From the NCBI GenBank assembly GCA_003136335.1, contig PLEA01000496.1, forward strand, positions 1 through 6,623: DNA of 6,623 nucleotides, read 5' to 3'. The notes under the pieces were generated by a model. The model was not told where the DNA came from. It ran no database searches and worked only from the letters and a program-made list of their open reading frames with translations. The DNA comes from Acidobacteriaceae bacterium. GTDB lineage: Bacteria > Acidobacteriota > Terriglobia > Terriglobales > SbA1. Below are positions 1 to 4,730 of the stretch, in pieces. Each line of letters starts with the position of its first letter. The stretch's first letter is position 1. The translations under genes were made by a program, and so were the position numbers.

Positions 1-104
1 TCATAGGTTACGAACGAAGCGACCAGCGCCAGTGCAAGCATCGGCACCGCCAGCCGCCGCGTCCATTTTTTTGAGCTGTCTTTGAACTGCATTCCTACAT
101 TCAT
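1..104 (-). CDS. N-terminal part of an exported protein of unknown function (runs off the window)
   Basis: Only the first 34 residues are in the window; the gene reads leftwards and is open at the edge. The visible part looks like a Sec signal peptide or a membrane anchor: a polar, basic n-region (KDSSKKWTRR) followed by a hydrophobic stretch (LAVPMLALALVASFV). No cleavage site can be judged. The start at 104-102 is preferred because an AAAGGA Shine-Dalgarno-like sequence lies about ten bases upstream (120-115). A second in-frame ATG at 92-90 has its AGGA directly abutting the codon, so it is less likely. The gene is divergent from the broken vapBC locus and shares the intergenic region of about 90 bp with it. 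Mature function cannot be inferred. Confidence 0.7.
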   Translation of the reverse strand, partial: MNVGMQFKDSSKKWTRRLAVPMLALALVASFVTY

Positions 105-133
105 TTGAGTTACGTCCTTTCGAGAATCTGTGC

Positions 134-149
134 AACTAATTCATTAGTT
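134..149. promoter_or_regulatory. Perfect 16-bp palindrome, candidate operator
   Basis: AACTAAT-TC-ATTAGTT is a perfect inverted repeat with 7-base arms and a 2-base centre. It sits in the short AT-rich gap between the leftward exported-protein gene and the rightward vapB start. VapB-type antitoxins of the AbrB/MazE fold usually repress their own operon by binding palindromes just upstream, so this is a plausible autoregulatory operator left from the locus. No convincing -35/-10 pair could be fixed around it. The function is inferred from position and symmetry only. Confidence 0.45.
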
Positions 150-181
150 CTTGGAATTAATATTACTCCTTTTTGTCTGTG

Positions 182-198
182 CCTGCATGCTATGCAGG
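182..198. promoter_or_regulatory. Inverted repeat spanning the vapB start codon
   Basis: CCTGCAT-GCT-ATGCAGG is a perfect inverted repeat with 7-base arms and a 3-base centre. Its right arm begins with the ATG of vapB (192-194). As DNA it could be a second operator half-site pair for the antitoxin. As RNA it would form a hairpin burying the start codon. No Shine-Dalgarno sequence is visible before this ATG, which fits weak or controlled initiation. Both roles are inferences; only the symmetry is directly seen. Confidence 0.4.
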
Positions 199-421
199 TG
201 GGGAAGTGGGGGAATAGGCTGGCCGTGCGCTTGCCCGCGGCGGTGATCGACGCGCTCGAACTGAAAGAAGGCGATCAGATTGAAATTCGAGTTGCGCATG
301 GGCGAGCCTTCGAAGTGAGCCGCGATCACAGCAGAGAGCGTGGGTTGGCTCGCCTGCGTAAAGCTCCGAGCCCTTGCCTGCAGGATTTATCTTCGACCGA
401 GCCGGCGCGAATGCCCGGTAA
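192..421 (+). pseudogene. vapB: Frameshifted VapB-type antitoxin (AbrB/MazE-like DNA-binding fold)
   Basis: In life this would be the labile antitoxin that neutralises the VapC ribonuclease and represses the operon. The N-terminal 40 or so residues are a textbook VapB swapped-hairpin domain (MQVGKWGNRLAVRLPAAVID, then LELKEGDQIEI). The usual C-terminal toxin-binding tail, here GFIFDRAGANAR followed by TAA at 419-421, is present but in a different reading frame. The shift lies at about 360-372 and is most simply explained by loss of one base. The original frame therefore misses its own stop and runs straight into the toxin reading frame, giving an accidental antitoxin-toxin fusion of 155 residues ending at 656. 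The end of vapB overlaps the toxin start by 11 bases, the usual arrangement in this family. The start at 192 is chosen because homologues begin MQVxKWGN; the open frame extends upstream to a TTG at 105 without family resemblance. Confidence 0.75.
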
Positions 422-749
422 GGCGTTGTTCGACACGAACGTCTTGATCTACGCCCTTGCGCAAAACGATCCTTGCGGCCCACGGGCCGAGGCGCTGCTG
501 GCGGCGGGCCGGCATAGTCGGCGTGCAGGTATTGAACGAATTCGTCCCCGTTGCCCGCCGCAAGATGCGCATGCCATGGAAGGACGTGGTCGGCGCGCTG
601 GGCGTTCTTCGGGTCCTCTGCCCCTCGCCGGTTCCTATCACAATTTCCACGCATGAGAAGGCGCTGAAGATCGCCAAAGATCTTGGTTACGAAATCTACG
701 ATGCGCTGGTCCCGAAGCGCGGCGGGAAGGCGGGACCAGATTTCGATCT
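411..749 (+). pseudogene. vapC: Broken VapC-type PIN-domain toxin
   Basis: VapC toxins are Mg-dependent PIN-domain ribonucleases that usually cleave tRNA or rRNA. The start MPGKALFDTNVLIYAL carries the first PIN aspartate. The frame breaks after ALLAAG: an extra C at about 510 shifts the remainder (GIVGVQVLNEFVPVARRK, later EKALKIAKDLGYEIYDAL) into the next frame. Removing that one base restores a normal VapC with the NEF glutamate and the YDAL aspartate. After about 709 similarity stops in this frame. A short GGTRF string in the first frame (729-743) may be a remnant of the usual AGCTxxxSED segment, implying a further indel, and the final catalytic acidic site is not recognisable. The gene cannot make a complete PIN domain, so the toxin should be inactive. 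Three of the four usual acidic residues survive in the DNA, suggesting fairly recent decay. Confidence 0.75.
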
Positions 750-756
750 GCGGCAT

Positions 757-893
757 TCATTCACCGAAGATGAAGCGCCTCATCTCATCGCCAAGCTGCT
801 TTACCTCGTTGGGATCGGCCGCGGTTCGAAAGCGTTCCGCCAGAGCGAAAAAAGCTTTCTCTTTTTCTTTTTGCGCTTCGAGGCCCGATCGGC
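757..893 (-). pseudogene. 3' end of a small soluble protein gene, start lost
   Basis: The minus frame ending in TGA at 759-757 encodes a compact charged helical segment (LEAQKEKEKAFFALAERF, then RTAADPNEVKQLGDEM and RRFIFGE). It resembles, from memory, short uncharacterised proteins of about 50-60 residues in Acidobacteria that end LGDExGRMxFG. Function is unknown. No credible start codon or ribosome site lies at the right place: the frame stays open to a TTG at 963, but that upstream part is the out-of-frame reading of the adjacent membrane-protein fragment. I read this as a 3' remnant joined to foreign 5' DNA at about 880-893. An intact tiny gene using a rare start cannot be excluded. Confidence 0.4.
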
Positions 894-1045
894 GGGAGGA
901 CGTGCAACGCAACCACCGCCGCCATGGGGATTCTACCTGGGAGGACTTGCAAGACCCTGGCAACAGCGTAGATCGTAATGAGCGATAAAAACAAAACGTA
1001 GATTCCGGTCTTATTTTTCGCGACGTTATAAGCGGCTATAGCCAT
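893..1045 (-). pseudogene. 5' fragment of a membrane protein gene, possibly carotenoid-biosynthesis (CruF-like) type
   Basis: From an ATG at 1045-1043, preceded by AAGG six bases upstream, the frame encodes MAIAAYNVAKNKT, then hydrophobic segments YVLFLSLITIYAVARVLQVL and IPMAAVVALHVLPP. This is the pattern of the first two membrane helices of a polytopic protein. The ARVLQVxPGRxPM...ALHVLPP string reminds me of carotenoid-biosynthesis membrane proteins (CruF / bisanhydrobacterioruberin hydratase type), but that is memory-based and uncertain. After LHVLPP the frame turns polar and merely reads the neighbouring small-protein remnant in the wrong frame until a stop at about 785, so the remaining helices are missing. 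The start lies 28 bases beyond the stop of the FAD oxidoreductase gene on the same strand, so it was probably cotranscribed with it. Confidence 0.4.
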
Positions 1046-1073
1046 TAGGAACCTTGCGCGACCTGTGCGCTAA

Positions 1074-2369
1074 CTAGCTGACCCAATCCAGAAACTTATA
1101 CCAAGCTCCCGCGAGCGGCAGGAACCAAGGCTTCCCGTTGTACAAGCCGAGCGGCGCGCCGGGGAAGGGAATGCCGACAAACGGATTCTCCGGCTTATCG
1201 CCTGCCATCAGTTCGGCAATCTTCTGGCCCTGATACGTCGCCATGGCAACGCCGTGCCCAGCATAACCGACGGCATAATACATGCCGTCGAGTTGGCCAG
1301 CGTGCGGCATGATGTCGAAGGCGAAATCGAGCGTGCCTCCCCAGACGTAGTCGATTTTGGCGTCGCGGAGCTGGGAATAAACATCGATCATGCCCCGGCG
1401 CAGGATTTCGGCGCTTTGGTGAATTGTCCGATCGGTCTCGGGGAAGAATGCGGCGCGGCCCCCGAACAGCATGCGGCGATCCGGCGTGAGCCGATAGTAA
1501 TAGAGATAATTTTTCGAGTCATAGATCATGCGGTTGCGCGGGCTGAGTTCGCGGGCCAGCGCTTCGGGAAGAACTTCCGTCGTGATGATGAACGATCCGA
1601 TTGGAATGAGTTTCTTCTGAAGCGCGGGAGTGGCCATGCCCGTGTATCCGCTGGTACCGACAAAGACTTCGTGCGCCCACAGCGAGCCGCGAGAGGTGAT
1701 GAGCTTCGATCCGGCCGCGCCCTGGCGCGACTCGCGCCGAATGGTTTGAACGCGAGTATGCTCGCAAATCTCTGCTCCTACTTTGATGGCGGCGCGGGCG
1801 AGGCCGGCGACGTAGCGGGCGGGATTGCAGCCGGCGCTGACTTCATCCACCATGCCGCCGTAATAGATGGTTGACCCGATCTCGGAACTCAACTCTTCCT
1901 TCTGAACAACTCGCAGCGTGTGGTTGAACTCGCGTGCGATGACTGCGGCCTGGCGGGCGTAGTCATCAAAGTGCTTCTGCTTGCACGCGACTTCCAGATG
2001 CCCGCAGCGGGAGAAGTCGCAGTCAATATACTCTTGGCGCACGATCTGTTCCACGCAGTCCAAGGAGGCGAGCGAGGCGGCATACATGCGCTGAGTTCGT
2101 TCGCGTCCGTACATGGAGATGAGCTGGTTGACGCCGAGTTTCATCCCAGTGAGGACCATCCCTCCATTGCGGGAACTGGCGCCCCAGCCGATGGTTTCGG
2201 ATTCAAGCACGGCAACTTTCGCGCCGCGCTTGGCTAGTGTGTGGGCGGCGGAGAGGCCGGTGAAACCTGCGCCGATTACGGCTACATCGACGACCTCCGG
2301 CAGAGGGTGAGCTTCAACGCCGGGAAATTCGGCGGTAGTGAGCCAGTAGTTACGTTCTTGCAGGGGCAT
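1074..2369 (-). CDS. FAD-dependent amine/amino-acid oxidoreductase (DAO family, PuuB/OrdL-like)
   Basis: This 431-residue protein has the normal length and layout of the D-amino-acid-oxidase superfamily (DAO; GlpO/DadA/PuuB relatives). Such enzymes oxidise a C-N bond of an amine or amino acid using FAD, usually giving an imine plus reduced flavin or H2O2. The dinucleotide-binding fold is at residues 28-56 (VDVAVIGAGFTGLSAAHTL, with G33, G35 and G38, and the acidic E56 ending beta-2). It is followed by IGWGASSRNGG (60-70), typical of the gamma-glutamylputrescine oxidoreductase branch. The C-terminal FAD/substrate motif is at about 353-378 (IMPHAGQLDGMYYAVGYAGH). No signal peptide or membrane helix is evident, so it is probably cytoplasmic. 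The family start ERNYWL supports the ATG at 2369-2367, although no Shine-Dalgarno sequence precedes it. The exact substrate is not readable from sequence; there are no putrescine-pathway neighbours, so a puuB name is not justified. Sarcosine or glycine oxidase-like activity is an alternative. Confidence 0.9.
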   Translation of the reverse strand: MPLQERNYWLTTAEFPGVEAHPLPEVVDVAVIGAGFTGLSAAHTLAKRGAKVAVLESETIGWGASSRNGGMVLTGMKLGVNQLISMYGRERTQRMYAASLASLDCVEQIVRQEYIDCDFSRCGHLEVACKQKHFDDYARQAAVIAREFNHTLRVVQKEELSSEIGSTIYYGGMVDEVSAGCNPARYVAGLARAAIKVGAEICEHTRVQTIRRESRQGAAGSKLITSRGSLWAHEVFVGTSGYTGMATPALQKKLIPIGSFIITTEVLPEALARELSPRNRMIYDSKNYLYYYRLTPDRRMLFGGRAAFFPETDRTIHQSAEILRRGMIDVYSQLRDAKIDYVWGGTLDFAFDIMPHAGQLDGMYYAVGYAGHGVAMATYQGQKIAELMAGDKPENPFVGIPFPGAPLGLYNGKPWFLPLAGAWYKFLDWVS

Positions 2370-2399
2370 AGGGACGCGGGTACGAACTTACAAAAAAAC

Positions 2400-2447
2400 T
2401 TTAACCACAGAGGGCCCCGAGGAACACAGGATGGAGCATTAGGCCCT
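2400..2447. repeat. Possible dispersed intergenic repeat with inverted ends
   Basis: The divergent spacer (2370-2569) contains TTAACCACAGAGG followed closely by GAGGAACACAGGA. This closely resembles a CCACAGAGGACACGGAGG-type intergenic repeat that I remember from many acidobacterial and deltaproteobacterial genomes. Within it AGGGCC (2411-2416) and GGCCCT (2442-2447) form a perfect 6-base inverted repeat around 25 bases. No second copy lies in the window, so membership of a repeat family rests on memory. The rest of the 200-bp spacer shows no gene. It must hold promoters for both divergent genes, but none is convincing beyond a weak minus-strand TAGAAT at 2464-2459. Confidence 0.4.
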
Positions 2448-2562
2448 GACGACCCAAAATTCTAACGTATCGCGCGGAAGTGCATGTACCCGCAGTAACC
2501 CATTCGCTGACCTTCGGTCCCCCACGGTAATCTTGCCCCAGTTACTGGCTCACCCTAGTCTG

Positions 2563-2568
2563 AAGGAG
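2563..2568 (+). promoter_or_regulatory. Shine-Dalgarno AAGGAG set unusually close to the ATG
   Basis: A strong AAGGAG core ends only one base before the ATG at 2570, whereas 5-9 bases is normal. No better start exists: an in-frame stop (TGA, 2561-2563) lies directly upstream, and starting downstream would remove the first beta-strand of the receiver domain. Translation may therefore be modest, or initiation may use another feature. Confidence 0.5.
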
Positions 2569-2569
2569 C

Positions 2570-4501
2570 ATGGCCCTTCGCTGCCTTTTGTTTTCCTCAG
2601 ATGAGGGAACGGCCGAGCCGATTCGCCAGGTGCTGGCTGGTCTCGGGGTGGAGGGAGAGTACTGCTCCGACGCCGTCGCTGCGGTCGAGAAGGTCACCCA
2701 GCAGAATTTTCAGATCGTCATCATTGATTGGGATAAGCAGCCGGAAGCTGGACTGCTGCTGACGGCAGCTCGCGAACGCAAGGCCTCCGAACGCCCGCTC
2801 ACTCTGGCGATTGTGAGTGATGATGGCAACGTTCCAAAGGCGCTGCAGGCGGGCGCGAATTCGATTTTGCGCAAACCGCTTCAGGGCAGCCAGGTCAAAG
2901 ATACGTTAGCAACCGCCCGCGATCTGCTGCGCGCGAAGCAGGAATCGGCGGCATTCGCGGCGCAAGCGGCCGCAGCAGGAGCGTCGGCGGCTCTTTCGGC
3001 AACGCTGTTCGCGAGTGCAGGACAGGGAAAAGAACGACCGTTGCGGGCGGAAGAGTCTAAGCAATCTTCCCCGTCGGTTCCGGGGGCGCATTTCGTTCCC
3101 ACGTCGCATGCGCCTGAGTTTGCGTCGTCCTTCGCGGGTATAGATTCGCTGAAAGATTTGGAACCGTTCGCCGCGTCGGTGGCGCCAGAGAAGCTCACTC
3201 GGCCTTCACCTGCTCCGGCTTCACCACCTCCGCCAGGTGGCCCCCGCGGCTTGGAATGGTATTTAAGAACCCGGGCTGGAGCTTCCACCCCGATTCCAGA
3301 GGATGTGCCGGCGCCTCCGCCTCCCGCGAAACCCGAATTACTCGGCTACGACCAGACGACTACACACTCCGCGCCGCCGGCTCCGCCGAAGTCGGACGAC
3401 CTGGTGGTGGGTTCCGTTCCCGAGCCCAAGTCGAATCACAAGGGCATCCAGGAGTCTAAGAAAGAAGAGCGCAAGAAAGAAGAAGAACTCTTCGCTTATA
3501 TGGCGGGGGAAACGAGCGACTCCCGGGAGAACCCACAGCCAAGGTCACGGCTGAAGGGCGCAATTATTGGGGCCCTGGTTCTGGCCGGCTGCGCGATTCT
3601 GGCTGCGCCGCAAGCTCCATGGCACCCCAAGATGCAGGGGGTCTGGGCTCGCGGGCAGCAGGCGATGCGCGGCTGGCTGAATCCCCAGCCGGTCACCCCG
3701 ATTCAGGCCCCGGTCGCTCACGAAGATTTTGGCCGCGCCGGGGATGAGTACAAGCTGCCGGTCTCGGAGAATATTCCGGATGCCACGACCGACCCTTCAC
3801 AAATTCAAGTGGTTCCAGTGATTGATCCGACCCTCAAAAAACCAAACAACGGTGCGTCGAACCCGGATCAGCGTGCAGGACAGCCAGACGCAGCGGCGGC
3901 GACTCCGAGCGACCAGATGCCTTCCGCAGTGCAGGTGCTCCCATCAACTCCCGAGACCGCGCAGCCTGTCAGCGGACCGCCGGGTCCGACGCTTGCCGCT
4001 CCCGTCGCCGCGCCGCGTTCTGATACACCTGCTGTGGTTCCTCTGTCTGCATCCTTCGTGCCTTCGGTTCCGGCGCAACCCGCGCCGCCGAAGCCTGCGC
4101 AGCCGCACCTTGCATCGCCGGTTGGCAACGTGCCGTCGAGTCTGAAGTCGCAACTAGCCTCGATGACTCCCGATGCCAGCGGTAACAAGGCCCCGGAAGC
4201 TGCCATGGATTCGATTGAACCGGTCGCGGTTTCGGAAGCCACGGAGCGTTCGTTGCTAACTGAGCAGCCCGCCCTCGCCTACCCCGACAAGGCCAAGGGA
4301 CAGCAAGGGACAGTCGTCTTGCAGGTTCTGATTGGCCGCGACGGCACCGTGCAAGACGCAAAGTTCCTGCAGGGATCGCTGGCCTTCGCGCGAGTCGCAA
4401 TCGACGGCGTGAAACAATGGAAGTTCAAGCCCTACGCCATGAATGGGCGAGCCGTATCGGTCCAGACGCTGCTGACGATGACCTTCAAACCCACGACGTG
4501 A
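2570..4501 (+). CDS. Receiver-TM-TonB fusion protein (response regulator receiver domain with C-terminal TonB domain)
   Basis: This 643-residue protein has four parts. (1) Residues 1-123 form a CheY-like receiver: D11/E12 after the first strand, phospho-acceptor candidate D53 (IVIIDWD), S83 in the switch position, and K102 followed by Pro (LRKPL). The first residue of the usual acidic pair is Ser (S10). (2) Residues 124-328 form an Ala- then Pro-rich linker ending in a charged KKEERKKEEE patch (297-306). (3) Residues 329-347 (AIIGALVLAGCAILAA core) form one membrane helix with basic residues before it, so the N-terminus should be cytoplasmic. (4) Residues 348-560 form a Pro/Ala-rich periplasmic stretch, followed by a TonB C-terminal domain (about 565-640: YPDKAKGQQGTVVLQVLIG, DGTV, WKFKPY). 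TonB domains contact outer-membrane transporters; receivers accept phosphate from histidine kinases. A phospho-controlled envelope coupling protein is inferred. The helix lacks the Ser/His pair TonB uses with ExbB/ExbD, so energisation is uncertain. No partner kinase or ExbBD is in the window. Confidence 0.88.
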   Translation: MALRCLLFSSDEGTAEPIRQVLAGLGVEGEYCSDAVAAVEKVTQQNFQIVIIDWDKQPEAGLLLTAARERKASERPLTLAIVSDDGNVPKALQAGANSILRKPLQGSQVKDTLATARDLLRAKQESAAFAAQAAAAGASAALSATLFASAGQGKERPLRAEESKQSSPSVPGAHFVPTSHAPEFASSFAGIDSLKDLEPFAASVAPEKLTRPSPAPASPPPPGGPRGLEWYLRTRAGASTPIPEDVPAPPPPAKPELLGYDQTTTHSAPPAPPKSDDLVVGSVPEPKSNHKGIQESKKEERKKEEELFAYMAGETSDSRENPQPRSRLKGAIIGALVLAGCAILAAPQAPWHPKMQGVWARGQQAMRGWLNPQPVTPIQAPVAHEDFGRAGDEYKLPVSENIPDATTDPSQIQVVPVIDPTLKKPNNGASNPDQRAGQPDAAAATPSDQMPSAVQVLPSTPETAQPVSGPPGPTLAAPVAAPRSDTPAVVPLSASFVPSVPAQPAPPKPAQPHLASPVGNVPSSLKSQLASMTPDASGNKAPEAAMDSIEPVAVSEATERSLLTEQPALAYPDKAKGQQGTVVLQVLIGRDGTVQDAKFLQGSLAFARVAIDGVKQWKFKPYAMNGRAVSVQTLLTMTFKPTT

Positions 4502-4517
4502 AAGTAAGTGGTTTGTT

Positions 4518-4566
4518 TTGTTGAAGACGGCAAGGGATCGTCTCCCCGCAATCCCACCCTCAACAA
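4518..4566. repeat. Nested inverted repeats after the receiver-TonB gene
   Basis: Outer arms TTGTTGA (4518-4524) and TCAACAA (4560-4566) are perfectly complementary. Inside them AGACG (4525-4529) pairs with CGTCT (4539-4543). The left arms are contiguous, giving a possible 12-base stem with one 16-base bulge on the right side. It begins 17 bases after the stop codon and could protect or shape the mRNA 3' end. There is no T-run after it, so it is not a classical intrinsic terminator. Confidence 0.35.
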
Positions 4567-4592
4567 GCCAACGCGATGACGGCTCGCAGCCG

Positions 4593-4620
4593 GTTCACCC
4601 GTGAACGCTTCCCCTGCGTT
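4593..4620. promoter_or_regulatory. Palindrome and overlapping alternative hairpin upstream of the S41 gene
   Basis: GTTCAC-CC-GTGAAC (4593-4606) is a perfect 14-base palindrome. Overlapping it, AACGC (4604-4608) can pair with GCGTT (4616-4620) around a 7-base loop, so as RNA the two structures exclude each other. The block lies about 70 bases upstream of the TATAAT box of the S41 gene, where a regulator could bind as DNA. No transcription factor family is recognised. The remainder of the 4502-4730 spacer contains no gene. Confidence 0.35.
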
Positions 4621-4674
4621 ACCGAAGAGGCTCAAATCAAGCAGCTGAACCGTCGCAAACTGCATCTAGAGAGA

Positions 4675-4680
4675 TATAAT
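4675..4680 (+). promoter_or_regulatory. Consensus -10 box (TATAAT) for the S41-family gene
   Basis: A perfect TATAAT lies 50 bases before the ATG at 4731, predicting transcription start near 4687 and a leader of about 44 bases. The best -35 at 17-bp spacing is poor (GTCGCA, 4652-4657), so activation or an alternative sigma contact may be needed. Translation would use the purine-rich AGAAGAAG at 4713-4720. Confidence 0.5.
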
Positions 4681-4730
4681 TAGGAGAGTTTCTCAGGGAA
4701 GCAACTCCTTCCAGAAGAAGACCAAAACTG

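Noticed and set aside
190..756. 188-residue minus-strand open frame opposite the vapBC remnant
   Set aside because: Low-complexity Arg/Pro/Ala-rich translation with no domain. The plus strand has recognisable VapB and VapC, so this is a GC-rich shadow.
457..978. 173-residue plus-strand open frame treated as a complete gene
   Set aside because: Only its first half is VapC-like, and it lacks the toxin N-terminus because of the frameshift. The second half is the antisense of minus-strand remnants.
1254..1874. 206-residue plus-strand open frame inside the FAD oxidoreductase gene
   Set aside because: It is antisense to a complete, well-conserved DAO-family protein and shows no motif of its own.
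2459..2464. Minus-strand -10 box TAGAAT for the FAD oxidoreductase gene
   Set aside because: The hexamer is acceptable, but no -35 element is found at usable spacing, so it is not claimed as a promoter.
3822..4145. 107-residue plus-strand Arg/Pro-rich frame inside the receiver-TonB gene
   Set aside because: It is a frame-shifted reading of the Pro/Ala-rich linker, with no start signal and no domain.
4518..4566. Intrinsic terminator for the receiver-TonB gene
   Set aside because: The nested stems are real, but there is no T-tract after them and the stem is bulged, so it is listed as an inverted repeat only.
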